A DNA stretch of 64,000 nucleotides. Source: Magnetospirillum sp. 64-120. Its GTDB lineage: Bacteria; Pseudomonadota; Alphaproteobacteria; Rhodospirillales; Magnetospirillaceae. The notes beneath the pieces were generated by a model. It did not search any database, was not told the DNA's origin, and saw only the letters and a program-made list of their open reading frames with translations. Shown piece by piece: positions 1 to 9,118 of this stretch. Numbering within the stretch: the stretch's first letter is position 1; each line of letters opens with the position of its first letter. The stretch is taken from positions 62,001 to 126,000 of the forward strand of contig MKVK01000046.1 in the NCBI GenBank assembly GCA_001898825.1, read 5' to 3'. The translations under genes and the position numbers were made by a program.

Positions 1-119
1 GCACCAACGTGGAACTGGGCAAGAAGATCATGGCGCAGTCGGGTCTGCCGATCATTGCCGCCGACAACCTCGCCGACGCCGCCGAAAAGGTGGTCAAGGC
101 CGTCAAGGAGGCCGCATAA
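1..119 (+). CDS. sucC: Succinyl-CoA synthetase beta subunit, C-terminal end (partial)
   Basis: Only the last 38 codons are present; the gene enters from the left edge. The reading frame starts at base 3 and ends with TAA at 117-119. The residues ([17 protein letters not shown] followed by an alanine/lysine-rich helix) match the C-terminus of the ATP-grasp beta subunit of succinate-CoA ligase, the TCA enzyme that makes succinate and ATP or GTP from succinyl-CoA. The next gene, sucD, starts one base after the stop. This gives the usual sucC-sucD order and indicates translational coupling of the two subunits. Confidence 0.93.
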   Translation, partial: TNVELGKKIMAQSGLPIIAADNLADAAEKVVKAVKEAA

Positions 120-120
120 C

Positions 121-996
121 ATGGCCGTTCTCGTTAATGCCAACACCAAGGTGATCTGCCAGGGTTTCACTGGCGCCCAGGGCACCTTCCACTCTGAACA
201 GGCCATTGCCTACGGCACCAAGATGGTTGGTGGCGTGACCCCCGGCAAGGGCGGCTCCAAGCACCTGGACCTGCCGGTGTTCGACACCGTCGCCGAAGCC
301 GTCGCCAAGACCGGCGCCAACGCCTCGGTGATCTACGTGCCCCCGCCGTTCGCGGCTGACGCCATCCTGGAAGCCATCGACGCCGAGATCGAGTTGGCCG
401 TCTGCATCACCGAGGGTATCCCGGTGGCCGACATGCTGACCGTCAAGCGCGCGCTGCAGGGTTCCAAGACCCGCCTGATCGGCCCCAACTGCCCGGGTGT
501 CATCACCCCCGGCGAATGCAAGATCGGCATCATGCCCGGTCACATTCACCAGCGCGGCAAGGTGGGCATCGTGTCGCGTTCCGGCACCCTGACCTACGAA
601 GCCGTGGCGCAGACCACCGCGGCCGGCCTGGGCCAGACCACCTGCATCGGTATCGGCGGCGACCCGATCAACGGCACCAACTTCGTGGACAGCCTGGAAA
701 TGTTCCTGGCCGATCCGGAAACCGAAGCGATCATCATGATCGGTGAAATCGGCGGCGACGCCGAGGTCCAGGGCGCCGAGCTGCTGAAGTCGTCGAAGAT
801 CAAGAAGCCGACGGTGGGTTTCATCGCTGGCCGTACCGCCCCTCCGGGCCGCCGCATGGGCCATGCCGGCGCGGTGATCTCGGGCGGCAACGACACCGCC
901 GACTTCAAGATCGAAGCCATGCGTTCCGCCGGCATCGCTGTCGCCGACAGCCCGGCCTCGCTGGGTTCGACCATGCTGCAGGTCCTCAAGGGCTAA
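121..996 (+). CDS. sucD: Succinyl-CoA synthetase alpha subunit
   Basis: The product has 291 residues, the usual length for SucD. The CoA-binding Rossmann region ([15 protein letters not shown], about residues 14-28) and the phospho-histidine loop [10 protein letters not shown] with His248 are both visible, so the catalytic residue is intact. With SucC it forms the TCA-cycle enzyme producing succinate with substrate-level phosphorylation. The start is the ATG at 121, one base after the sucC stop. A longer in-frame start at base 55 would only run back through sucC sequence and is rejected. The gene is followed by a GC-rich hairpin before sucA. Confidence 0.97.
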   Translation: MAVLVNANTKVICQGFTGAQGTFHSEQAIAYGTKMVGGVTPGKGGSKHLDLPVFDTVAEAVAKTGANASVIYVPPPFAADAILEAIDAEIELAVCITEGIPVADMLTVKRALQGSKTRLIGPNCPGVITPGECKIGIMPGHIHQRGKVGIVSRSGTLTYEAVAQTTAAGLGQTTCIGIGGDPINGTNFVDSLEMFLADPETEAIIMIGEIGGDAEVQGAELLKSSKIKKPTVGFIAGRTAPPGRRMGHAGAVISGGNDTADFKIEAMRSAGIAVADSPASLGSTMLQVLKG

Positions 997-1008
997 GCTA
1001 AGGTCAAA

Positions 1009-1040
1009 CGGCCCGACGCACCCGCCGGAGCGTCGGGCCG
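1009..1040 (+). terminator. GC-rich hairpin between sucD and sucA
   Basis: There is a perfect 11-bp inverted repeat, CGGCCCGACGC at 1009-1019 and GCGTCGGGCCG at 1030-1040, with a 10-base loop. It is followed by ATCCTTG rather than a clean T-run. It could be a weak terminator, or an mRNA-stability or processing element that sets the ratio of sucCD to sucAB-lpd. Confidence 0.55.
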
Positions 1041-1142
1041 ATCCTTGTAGAGAATTCAGCGCCGTGACGGATCGGCGCCCGGCGGCGCCGCCCCGTCCCG
1101 ACTTGGCAGAAAGGGATGCGGTCTTCCCCGCGTCAGCCCAAT

Positions 1143-4097
1143 ATGACGAACCAGTTCGACGAAACGTCCTTCCTGACCGGCGGCAACGCCGTCTTCATCG
1201 CCGAGCTTTACGCCCGCTATGTCGAGGATCCCTCGTCGGTGGACGCCTCGTGGGTGGAATTCTTCACCGAATTGCGTGACGAAGGCGCGGCCATCGCCCA
1301 AGACTTCAAGGGCACGCCCGGCGCCAAGCGCGACATCCAGATCATCGGCGCCGTCGATCCGGAAGCCGCCGCCGCTGCCGCCGCTGCCGCCAAGAAGGGG
1401 GGCAAGGGTGCCGCTCCGGCTGTCGATCCGGCCGCCCAGCGCCAGGCGGTGGTCGATTCCATCCGTGCCCTGATGATGATCCGCACCTATCGCGTGCGCG
1501 GCCATCTGGAAGCGGATCTGGATCCCTTGGGCATGACCAAGCGCGAGCCCCATCCTGAGCTGGATTACCGCACCTACGGCTTCACCGAGGCCGATCTGGA
1601 CCGCGAAATCTTCATCGACAACGTTCTGGGCCTGGAAAAGGCGACGCTGCGTCAGATCATCCAGATCCTGCGCGCCACCTATTGCGGCAAGATCGGCGTC
1701 GAGTTCATGCACATCCAGGACCCCGACGAAAAGGCCTGGATCCAAAAGCGCGTCGAAAGCGTGCGCAACCACACCGACTTCACGCCGCGCGGCAAGCGCG
1801 CCATCCTGGAACGTCTGGTGGAAGCCGAAGGCTTCGAGCGGTTCCTGCAGCTGAAGTACACCGGCACCAAGCGTTTCGGCCTGGAAGGCGGCGAATCGGC
1901 CATTCCGGCGCTGGAACAGATCGTCAAGCGCGGCGGTCAGCTGGGTGTCGAGGAAGTGGTGGTCGGCATGGCCCACCGCGGCCGTCTGAACGTTCTGGCC
2001 AATTTCATGAAGAAGCCCTATCAGGTCATCTTCTCGGAATTCCAGGGCGGCACCGCCAACCCGTCCGACGTCCAGGGGTCTGGCGACGTGAAGTACCATC
2101 TGGGCACTTCCGCCGACCGCGATTTCGACGGCAAGGTCGTCCACCTGACCCTGCAGCCCAACCCGTCGCACCTGGAAGTGGTCAACCCGGTCGTCGTCGG
2201 CCGCGTGCGCGCCAAGCAGCAGCAGAAGAACGACACCGAACGCAAGAAGGTGGTGGGCATCCTGCTGCACGGCGACGCCGCCTTCGCCGGTCAGGGCGTG
2301 GTCCCCGAAACCATGATGCTGAGCCAGTTGGTGGGCTACACCACCGGCGGCACCATCCACATCATCATCAACAACCAGATCGGTTTCACCACCGCCCCCG
2401 AATATTCCCGTTCCGGCCCCTATTCGTCGGACGTGGCCAAGGGCTTCCAGTGCCCGGTCTTCCACGTCAACGGCGATGATCCGGAAGCGGTGGTGCACGT
2501 GGCCCGCATCGCCACCGAATACCGTCAGGAATTCGGCGGTGACGTGGTCATCGACATGGTCTGCTATCGCCGTCACGGCCATAACGAATCGGACGAGCCG
2601 GCCTTCACCCAGCCCTTGATGTACCGCAAGATCGCCAGCCATCCCACCACCCGCACTGTGTACGCGCAGCAGCTGGTGGCCGAAGGCTCGATGACCCAGG
2701 AAGAGGCCGACGGCGTGGTCACCGCGTTCCAGGAAATGCTGGAACGTGAATTCGACGCCGCCAAGAGCTTCAAGCCCAACAAGGCCGACTGGCTGGAAGG
2801 CAAGTGGCAGGGCTTGGTGCAGTTGGCCGACGAAGAGGAATTCCGCGAGGAAAAGACCGGCGTCGATGTTGACGTGCTGAAGGAAGTGGGCATGAAGCTG
2901 GCCCAGGTTCCGGCCGACTTCAACGTCAACCGCAAGATTCTGCGCCAGTTGCAGGCCAAGGCGGAAATGATGCAGACCGGCCAGGGCATCGACTGGGCCA
3001 CGGCGGAAGCCTTGGCTTTCGGCACCCTGCTGGTGGACGGCCATGGCGTGCGTCTGTCCGGCCAGGATTGCGGCCGCGGCACCTTCTCGCAGCGTCACTG
3101 CCGCCTGACCGACCAGGAAAACGAAAGCCGTTACGAGCCGCTGAACCATATCCGCGAAGGCAAGCAGGCCTATTTCGAGGTGATGGACAGTCCGCTGTCG
3201 GAAGAAGCGGTGCTGGGCTACGAATATGGTTATTCGCTGGCCGAACCGAACACGCTGACCCTGTGGGAAGGCCAGTTCGGCGATTTCGCCAACGGTGCGC
3301 AGGTCATCATCGACCAGTTCATCAATTCCGGCGAATCCAAGTGGCTGCGCATGTCCGGCCTGGTGATGCTGCTGCCCCACGGCTATGAAGGCCAGGGCCC
3401 CGAGCATTCCTCGGCCCGTTGGGAACGCTATCTGCAGCTGTCCGCCGAGGACAACTGGCAGGTCTGCAACCTGACCACGCCGGGTAACTATTTCCATGCC
3501 CTGCGTCGCCAGCTGCAGCGCAATTTCCGTAAGCCCTTGATCATCATGACCCCCAAGAGCCTGCTGCGTCACAAGCTGTGTGTCAGCAGCCTCGAGGACA
3601 TGGCCCTGGGCTCGCGTTTCCGCCGCGTGCTGCCGGAAACCGAGAACCTGGTGGCCGACGCCAAGATCCGCCGCGTCGTCGTGTGTTCGGGCAAGGTCTA
3701 TTACGACCTGCTGGAAGAACGCACCAAGCGCGACATCAAGGACGTCGCCATCATCCGTGTCGAGCAGTTGTATCCGTGGCCCAAGGACACCTTGAAGGCC
3801 CAGCTCGCCCGCTATCCCAACGCCGATCTGGTGTGGGCGCAGGAAGAGCCGGCCAACATGGGCCCCTGGACCTTCGTCGACCGTCGTCTGGAATTCATCT
3901 GCGACGAACTGCCCGACAACAAGGCCAAACAGGCCCATTACGTCGGCCGCAAGGCCGCCGCGTCGCCGGCCACCGGCCTCTACAAGACCCACAATGCCGA
4001 ACAGGCGTGGATCTGCGAGACCGCGCTGACCGGCAAGCCCGAGGACATGCCGGTGCCGTTCCGTCGCGCCACCGCTCTTTCGCGTCTCAACGCCTAG
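1143..4097 (+). CDS. sucA: 2-oxoglutarate dehydrogenase E1 component
   Basis: The product has about 984 residues and is the thiamine-diphosphate-dependent decarboxylase of the 2-oxoglutarate dehydrogenase complex. The N-terminal E2-binding segment (FLTGGNAVFIAELYARYVED) is followed by an Ala/Lys-rich linker, then the TPP motif GDAAFAGQG at about residues 377-385 closing with NN at about 410-411. A transketolase-like C-terminal half includes GYEGQGPEHSSAR. I chose the ATG at 1143, which gives MTNQFDETSFLTGG, the usual family start. An in-frame ATG at 1116 adds nine atypical residues. Neither start has a well-placed Shine-Dalgarno; an AAAGGG lies directly against the ATG at 1116. sucB follows 21 bases later. 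Confidence 0.97.
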   Translation: MTNQFDETSFLTGGNAVFIAELYARYVEDPSSVDASWVEFFTELRDEGAAIAQDFKGTPGAKRDIQIIGAVDPEAAAAAAAAAKKGGKGAAPAVDPAAQRQAVVDSIRALMMIRTYRVRGHLEADLDPLGMTKREPHPELDYRTYGFTEADLDREIFIDNVLGLEKATLRQIIQILRATYCGKIGVEFMHIQDPDEKAWIQKRVESVRNHTDFTPRGKRAILERLVEAEGFERFLQLKYTGTKRFGLEGGESAIPALEQIVKRGGQLGVEEVVVGMAHRGRLNVLANFMKKPYQVIFSEFQGGTANPSDVQGSGDVKYHLGTSADRDFDGKVVHLTLQPNPSHLEVVNPVVVGRVRAKQQQKNDTERKKVVGILLHGDAAFAGQGVVPETMMLSQLVGYTTGGTIHIIINNQIGFTTAPEYSRSGPYSSDVAKGFQCPVFHVNGDDPEAVVHVARIATEYRQEFGGDVVIDMVCYRRHGHNESDEPAFTQPLMYRKIASHPTTRTVYAQQLVAEGSMTQEEADGVVTAFQEMLEREFDAAKSFKPNKADWLEGKWQGLVQLADEEEFREEKTGVDVDVLKEVGMKLAQVPADFNVNRKILRQLQAKAEMMQTGQGIDWATAEALAFGTLLVDGHGVRLSGQDCGRGTFSQRHCRLTDQENESRYEPLNHIREGKQAYFEVMDSPLSEEAVLGYEYGYSLAEPNTLTLWEGQFGDFANGAQVIIDQFINSGESKWLRMSGLVMLLPHGYEGQGPEHSSARWERYLQLSAEDNWQVCNLTTPGNYFHALRRQLQRNFRKPLIIMTPKSLLRHKLCVSSLEDMALGSRFRRVLPETENLVADAKIRRVVVCSGKVYYDLLEERTKRDIKDVAIIRVEQLYPWPKDTLKAQLARYPNADLVWAQEEPANMGPWTFVDRRLEFICDELPDNKAKQAHYVGRKAAASPATGLYKTHNAEQAWICETALTGKPEDMPVPFRRATALSRLNA

Positions 4098-4118
4098 GTT
4101 AATAAGGGAAACCACAAG

Positions 4119-5330
4119 ATGACCACCCAGATCACGGTGCCCACCCTGGGCGAATCCGTCACCGAAGCCACCATCGCCAAGTGGTTCAAGAATGTCGGCG
4201 ACGCCGTCAAGGTCGACGAGCCGATCGTCGAGTTGGAAACCGACAAGGTGACCGTTGAAGTGCCGGCCCCCGCCGCCGGCGTGCTGACCGAAATCGTCGC
4301 GGCTGCCGGCGCCACCGTCGAAGTCGGTGCGGTGCTGGGCTCCATCGGGGCTGGCAGCGGCGCCGCCGCCGCCCCGGCCGCCAAGCCCGCCGCTGCCGCT
4401 CCGGCCGCTGCTCCGGCTCCGGCTGCCGCTCCGGCTCCGGCCGCTGCTCCCACCGGCGCGTCGGCCTTCCCGGCCGCCGCCAAGCTGGCCGCCGACATCG
4501 GCGTCAACCCCGTCGCCATCGCCGGTTCCGGCAAGGGCGGTCGGGTGACCAAGGGTGACGTTCTGGCTGCTGCCGCCGCTCCGGCCGCCGCTGCTCCCAA
4601 GGCTCCGTCCGGCCCGCGCGCCAAGGCCGAGCTGGAAGACCGCGTCGCCATGACCCGTCTGCGTCGCACCATCGCCAACCGCCTGAAGGAAGCGCAGAAC
4701 ACCGCCGCCATGCTGACCACTTTCAACGAAGTGGACATGACCGCGCTGTTCGCCGTGCGCAACCAGTACAAGGACCAGTTCGAAAAGCGCCATGGCACCA
4801 AGCTGGGCTTCATGTCGTTCTTCGTCAAAGCCTGTATCTCGGCCTTGAAGGATTGGCCGGCGGTGAACGCCGAAATCGACGGCACCGATCTGGTCTACAA
4901 GAAGTACTACGACATCGGCGTCGCCGTCGGCACCCCCCAGGGCCTGGTGGTCCCGGTGGTGCGCGACGCCGACAAGCTCAGCTTCGCCGGTGTGGAACAG
5001 GCCATCGCCGGCCTGGGCAAGAAGGCCCGTGACGGCAAGCTTTCCATGGAAGACATGACCGGTGGCACCTTCACCATCTCGAACGGTGGCGTGTACGGCT
5101 CGCTGATGTCGACCCCGATCCTGAATGCCCCGCAATCGGGCATCTTGGGCATGCACAAGGTGCAGCAGCGTCCGATGGTCATGCCCGACGGCAAGATCGA
5201 AGCCCGTCCGATGATGTATCTGGCGCTCAGCTATGACCACCGCATCATCGACGGCCGCGAAGCGGTGTCGTTCCTGGTGCGCGTCAAGGAATGCATCGAA
5301 GACCCGCAGCGCATCCTGCTGGACATGTAA
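4119..5330 (+). CDS. sucB: Dihydrolipoamide succinyltransferase (E2 of 2-oxoglutarate dehydrogenase)
   Basis: The product has 403 residues and a standard E2 layout. A lipoyl domain carries the ETDKV site with Lys43 as the expected lipoylated residue. A long Ala/Pro linker follows (about residues 80-115), then a peripheral-subunit-binding domain (about 120-150), then the catalytic acyltransferase core, which ends with the DHRIIDG active-site motif. It passes the succinyl group from E1 to CoA. An AAGGGA Shine-Dalgarno lies just upstream of the ATG at 4119. The gene is in the sucA-sucB-lpd order, and a strong hairpin separates it from lpd. Confidence 0.97.
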   Translation: MTTQITVPTLGESVTEATIAKWFKNVGDAVKVDEPIVELETDKVTVEVPAPAAGVLTEIVAAAGATVEVGAVLGSIGAGSGAAAAPAAKPAAAAPAAAPAPAAAPAPAAAPTGASAFPAAAKLAADIGVNPVAIAGSGKGGRVTKGDVLAAAAAPAAAAPKAPSGPRAKAELEDRVAMTRLRRTIANRLKEAQNTAAMLTTFNEVDMTALFAVRNQYKDQFEKRHGTKLGFMSFFVKACISALKDWPAVNAEIDGTDLVYKKYYDIGVAVGTPQGLVVPVVRDADKLSFAGVEQAIAGLGKKARDGKLSMEDMTGGTFTISNGGVYGSLMSTPILNAPQSGILGMHKVQQRPMVMPDGKIEARPMMYLALSYDHRIIDGREAVSFLVRVKECIEDPQRILLDM

Positions 5331-5335
5331 TCGCA

Positions 5336-5366
5336 GGGGGCCTCGCGCAAGCGGGGCCCCTTTGTT
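5336..5366 (+). terminator. 10-bp hairpin with GCAA loop between sucB and lpd
   Basis: The stem GGGGCCTCGC (5337-5346) pairs with GCGGGGCCCC (5351-5360), with one G-T pair, across a GNRA-type GCAA loop. TTTGTT follows. The shape is that of an intrinsic terminator, although lpd continues on the same strand 33 bases later, so partial termination or a processing function is likely. Confidence 0.65.
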
Positions 5367-5393
5367 CTGAATAGAAATCCGGGAAACTGATCC

Positions 5394-6800
5394 ATGAGCG
5401 AAAACAGCTTCGACGTCGTCGTCATCGGTGGCGGCCCCGGCGGTTACGTTGCCGCCATCCGCGCCGCCCAGCTGGGTTTGAATACCGCCATCGTCGAAAA
5501 GCGCGGCGCTTTGGGCGGCACCTGCCTGAATGTCGGCTGCATCCCCTCCAAGGCACTGCTGGCCGCGTCGCACGCCTATGAAGCCGCCGGCCACGAATAC
5601 GCCGCTTTCGGTGTCAAGGTCGGTAAGGTCGATTACGACCTGGGCGCCATGATGGGCCACAAGGACAAGGTGGTCACCGACAACACCAAGGGTATCGAGT
5701 TCTTGATGAAGAAGAACAAGGTGACCTATCTGGTGGGTACCGGTGAAATCACCGGCGCCGGCACCGTCAAGGTGTCGGGCAAGGACGGCGACAAGTCGCT
5801 GACCGCCAAGGCCATCATCATCGCCACCGGTTCCGACGTCGCCCCCCTGCCGGGTGTGGAAATCGACGAGGAAGTGATCGTGTCGTCCACCGGCGCCTTG
5901 AAGCTGGAAAAGACCCCCAAGTCCATGGTGGTCATCGGCGGCGGTGTCATCGGTCTGGAACTGGGCACCGTGTGGCGCCGTCTGGGCGCCAAGGTCACCG
6001 TGGTGGAATTCCTGGACAAGATCCTGCCGACCAATGACGGCGAAGTGTCCAAGACCATGCAGAAGATCCTGGCCAAGCAGGGCATGGACTTCAAGCTGGG
6101 CACCAAGGTGACCAAGGCCGAGAAGAAGGGCAAGGCGGTGACGCTGATCCTGGAACCCGCCGCCGGCGGTACGGCTGAAGAGATCAAGGCCGACGTGGTG
6201 CTGGTGGCCATCGGCCGCAAGCCCTACACCGACGGCCTGGGCCTGGAAAACGTTGGCGTCGAAAAGGACGCCCGCGGCTTCATCAAGGTCGACCATTACT
6301 TCCGCACCAACGTGCCGGGCGTCTTCGCCATCGGTGACGTGATCGGTGGCGCCATGCTGGCCCACAAGGCGGAAGAAGAAGGCGTCGCCCTGGCCGAGCT
6401 GCTGGCCGGCGAACACGGCCACGTCAACTATGACGCCATCCCCGGTGTCGTCTACACCTGGCCGGAAGTGGCCGCCGTCGGCAAGACCGAGGAACAGCTG
6501 AAGGCCGAAGGCATCGCCTACAACGCCGGCAAGTTCCCGTTCTCGGCCAATGGTCGCGCTCGCTCGATGAACGAGACCGAAGGCTTCGTCAAGGTGCTGG
6601 CCTGCGCCGCCACCGACCGCGTGCTGGGCGCCCACATCGTCGGCCCCAATGCCGGCGACCTGCTGGCCGAAATGGTGATGGCCATGGAATTCGGCGCTTC
6701 CGCCGAAGACGTGGCGCGCACCTGCCACTCGCATCCGGGTCTGGGCGAGGCGGTCAAGGAAGCCTGCTTGTCCGCCAACAAGCGCGCCATCCACATGTAA
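5394..6800 (+). CDS. lpdA: Dihydrolipoamide dehydrogenase (E3)
   Basis: The product is a 468-residue flavoprotein disulfide reductase. The FAD-binding GGGPGG motif lies at residues 12-17. The redox-active disulfide [11 protein letters not shown] gives Cys44 and Cys49. An NAD-binding [10 protein letters not shown] lies in the middle, a second FAD segment (FAIGDV) follows, and the C-terminal [13 protein letters not shown] carries the active-site His-Glu pair. It reoxidises the lipoyl groups of the oxoglutarate dehydrogenase complex and may serve other 2-oxoacid complexes. The position directly behind sucAB supports the first role. A hairpin separates it from sucB and a clear terminator follows. 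Confidence 0.97.
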   Translation: MSENSFDVVVIGGGPGGYVAAIRAAQLGLNTAIVEKRGALGGTCLNVGCIPSKALLAASHAYEAAGHEYAAFGVKVGKVDYDLGAMMGHKDKVVTDNTKGIEFLMKKNKVTYLVGTGEITGAGTVKVSGKDGDKSLTAKAIIIATGSDVAPLPGVEIDEEVIVSSTGALKLEKTPKSMVVIGGGVIGLELGTVWRRLGAKVTVVEFLDKILPTNDGEVSKTMQKILAKQGMDFKLGTKVTKAEKKGKAVTLILEPAAGGTAEEIKADVVLVAIGRKPYTDGLGLENVGVEKDARGFIKVDHYFRTNVPGVFAIGDVIGGAMLAHKAEEEGVALAELLAGEHGHVNYDAIPGVVYTWPEVAAVGKTEEQLKAEGIAYNAGKFPFSANGRARSMNETEGFVKVLACAATDRVLGAHIVGPNAGDLLAEMVMAMEFGASAEDVARTCHSHPGLGEAVKEACLSANKRAIHM

Positions 6801-6820
6801 TCAAGTTCAGGACCGTCCAA

Positions 6821-6867
6821 GAAAAACAAAAGCCGCCCGGTGGAAACGCCGGGCGGCATTGTTTTTT
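6821..6867. terminator. Bidirectional terminator between lpd and plsC
   Basis: A 9-bp perfect stem, GCCGCCCGG (6832-6840) and CCGGGCGGC (6849-6857), is followed on the plus strand by ATTGTTTTTT. It is preceded by an A-rich run that reads as a T-run on the minus strand. It sits between the convergent lpd and plsC genes and can stop transcription from both sides. Confidence 0.88.
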
Positions 6868-6876
6868 GAGGGGCGG

Positions 6877-7608
6877 TCAGCGAGGCAGCTGCGGATATTG
6901 TGCCCGCGCCTCGGCGGCTAGGGCGTCACTGGCGGTTTCGATGCGTGACTGCAGTTCGGCCATGAAGGCTTTGCGGTCCATGCCCGGGGCGATGGGCTCC
7001 AGGAATTGGATGGTGGCGACGCCGGATCGCTTGGCGAAGCTGCCACGACCCCAGAACAGGCCGGTGTTCAGGGCCACCGGCACGCAAGGAAGGCCGATCC
7101 CGGCATAAACCATGGCGATGCCGGTATGGTATTCAGGCGGCGCGCCCACCGGTTGGCGATGGCCTTCGGGGAAGATCAGCACCGGGCGGCCCTTGGCGGC
7201 CTCGGCTTCGGCACCCTTGACCATGTCCTTCAGCGCCTTGGTGCCGGCGGCGCGGTCGATGGCGATGACGCCGGTCTTGCCCAGATACCAGCCGAAAAAT
7301 GGAATGCGCAGCAATTCCTGTTTCAGGATCACCGCCGGGTCGCCCAGGATCAGGCGGAAAGCGAAGGTTTCCAGGGTCGACTGGTGCTTGGACGCCACCA
7401 GGACGGCGCCTTGCGGCACCGTGCCACGGACCTGAAACGCCAATCCGCAGGTCAGCCGCAGGATGACGAAGACCCCTTTGATCCAGAAGGTGGCGGCCTT
7501 GCCGACCACGGCGGGCGAGGCGCCCAGCAACGGCAGATAAAGCGTGCCCAGGACCAAGGTCCACAGTTGGAACAGGGCGAAGAACAAGACAGAGCGAACA
7601 GCGGTCAC
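6877..7608 (-). CDS. plsC: 1-acyl-sn-glycerol-3-phosphate acyltransferase (PlsC family)
   Basis: The product has about 243 residues and a hydrophobic N-terminus. The acyltransferase block I reads KHQSTLE, with His75 and Glu80 (HX4E in place of the more common HX4D, as in many proteobacterial members). Block III is FPEGHR at 146-151. The expected reaction is acylation of lysophosphatidate to phosphatidate at the inner membrane. I use the GTG at 7608, which overlaps the upstream stop as GTGA. A longer open frame upstream runs through the preceding gene. It is the last gene of an ftsE-ftsX-ydcF-plsC run. The exact acyl substrate cannot be read from sequence. Confidence 0.85.
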   Translation of the reverse strand: MTAVRSVLFFALFQLWTLVLGTLYLPLLGASPAVVGKAATFWIKGVFVILRLTCGLAFQVRGTVPQGAVLVASKHQSTLETFAFRLILGDPAVILKQELLRIPFFGWYLGKTGVIAIDRAAGTKALKDMVKGAEAEAAKGRPVLIFPEGHRQPVGAPPEYHTGIAMVYAGIGLPCVPVALNTGLFWGRGSFAKRSGVATIQFLEPIAPGMDRKAFMAELQSRIETASDALAAEARAQYPQLPR

Positions 7609-8228
7609 GGTGCGGCCTTTCGCGGCAGGAACCAGTGGCGGGTGATGGCAGCCAAATACTTCGAATATTCGGTGGCAAGCAAGGTCGCAGTGCCCGGCCA
7701 GCGCCACCATTCACGACTTTTCACCTGATTGGGAAACACCGGATGGGCGACCAGCCTGACGCCGGGAAGCGCGTGGCGGAATTCCGCCAAGGCGCGTGGC
7801 ATGTGATAGGCGCCGGTGACCAGACGCAAGGAACGCAGGTTCTGCTCGCGCGCCCAGTCGGCGGTCTCTACAGCGTTGCCCACGGTGTCGTCGGCGGCAT
7901 AGCCCAACACCACCGCGTCCTTCAAGCCGGGATGGCCGCGCCCCAGATACAGGATTTCCGCCAGGTCGACGCCCTTGTAGACCCCGGAAATGAACAGGCG
8001 CTGCGACAGTCCGGCTTCCAGCAGGTCCAGCCCGGTGGTCAGGCGGTCGCGGCCGCCGGTCAACACCACGATGGCGTCGGTATGGGTGGTTTGATCTTCG
8101 TTGCTGCGCGGAACTTCGTCGACGAACCACAAAAAGCCGCCGCACCACAAGGCGGCCACGGCCACCAGGGCAGCGCCGATACGGTCCATGCGGCGGTTGC
8201 GGGAATGACGATGCTTCATGGCCGTCAC
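7605..8228 (-). CDS. YdcF/ElyC-like DUF218 envelope protein
   Basis: The product has about 204-207 residues. One N-terminal membrane segment (about residues 17-36) is followed by a DUF218 domain with the characteristic DAIVVLTGGRDR strand-turn and GNAVETADWAREQ region. Members of the family (ElyC/SanA/YdcF) act at the cell envelope, and several are linked to peptidoglycan or envelope integrity, but the biochemical activity is not settled. The start is either GTG at 8228, which overlaps the ftsX stop as GTGA, or the ATG three codons later at 8219. Its position between ftsX and plsC fits an envelope role. Confidence 0.75.
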   Translation of the reverse strand: MTAMKHRHSRNRRMDRIGAALVAVAALWCGGFLWFVDEVPRSNEDQTTHTDAIVVLTGGRDRLTTGLDLLEAGLSQRLFISGVYKGVDLAEILYLGRGHPGLKDAVVLGYAADDTVGNAVETADWAREQNLRSLRLVTGAYHMPRALAEFRHALPGVRLVAHPVFPNQVKSREWWRWPGTATLLATEYSKYLAAITRHWFLPRKAAP

Positions 8229-9118
8229 GGCATCCGGGCCAAGGTGGCGTGCACCGCCACCCTGGCCGTCAGCATGGACAACGTGGCGGCGGCCACCGGC
8301 AGCAAGCCGATCATCACCCAGCCGCTGACCGGCAAGGACAGCGACGGCAGGAAGCCGCCCTCGATGCGCCGGGCCGCCCAGCCGATGGCGGTCAGCGACG
8401 GCACCGCCAGGGCCAGGCCCATCAAGCCGCCGGAAAAGCCCAGGGCGAAGGACCGGTCGGCGAACTGGCGGGCGATGTAGTCGTCATGGGCGCCGATCAG
8501 ATGAAGCACCTCGATGACGCCGCGATGTACCGCCATGGAGGTGCGGGTGGCATAGATGACGGTGGCCGAGGTGACGCAGCCGATCAGCACCAGGATGGCG
8601 ATGGCCACCCATTCGGTGGTGCGCGACAGGTTGATCAGGCGTGAGAGCCAGATGCGGTGGTCGTCCAGGGTGGCACCCTGCACCGACCGCGACAGGCGGT
8701 CGGCCAGAACCAGCAGGTCCAGGTTGGCATCGGCGTCGACGGTGACGTCGATCAGGCGGGGCAGCGGCAGGTCCTTGACCACGTCGGTGTTGCCCAGCCA
8801 GGGCTCCAGCAGCGACAGGATCTGTTTCTTGTCCAAGGGCCGCGCCGCCAGCACGCCCGGCGTGCGCCGCATCAGTTCCACCGCCTGACGGACCCGTTCG
8901 TCGGTCAGCGCTTCGCCGGCCTCGCCGGGGACCGGCTGCACCTGCACGGTCAGGGTGCCCGACACATCGTGGTCCCATGACCGCACCAGGCCGTTCAGCA
9001 CGAAGACGCCGGCCAGCGACACCGCCGACAGATAAACCATCAACGCCACCAGCCAGGGCAGGAAGCGGCCGGTGGCGTCGCCTTTCAGCGGCAGGTCGGA
9101 ATGGCGGCCCAGCTTCAT
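8225..9118 (-). CDS. ftsX: Cell division protein FtsX
   Basis: The product has 297 residues with the FtsX topology. There is a cytoplasmic N-terminus, one membrane segment (about 20-42), a periplasmic domain (about 45-170) and three C-terminal membrane segments with the family signature around VIYATRTSMAVHRGVIEVLHL. FtsX is the membrane half of the FtsEX complex, which couples ATP hydrolysis to septal peptidoglycan hydrolases. The ATG at 9118 overlaps the ftsE stop as ATGA, so the two subunits are translationally coupled. Sequence identity in this family is low, so recognition leans on topology and on the adjacent ftsE. Confidence 0.9.
   Translation of the reverse strand: MKLGRHSDLPLKGDATGRFLPWLVALMVYLSAVSLAGVFVLNGLVRSWDHDVSGTLTVQVQPVPGEAGEALTDERVRQAVELMRRTPGVLAARPLDKKQILSLLEPWLGNTDVVKDLPLPRLIDVTVDADANLDLLVLADRLSRSVQGATLDDHRIWLSRLINLSRTTEWVAIAILVLIGCVTSATVIYATRTSMAVHRGVIEVLHLIGAHDDYIARQFADRSFALGFSGGLMGLALAVPSLTAIGWAARRIEGGFLPSLSLPVSGWVMIGLLPVAAATLSMLTARVAVHATLARMP

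Noticed and set aside
1056..6794. A stop-free antisense frame of about 1900 codons opposite sucA, sucB and lpd
   Set aside because: It mirrors three well-recognised genes and the gaps between them. High GC at third codon positions makes antisense frames lack stops. The translation is His/Gly/Asp-rich with no family resemblance and no ribosome site.
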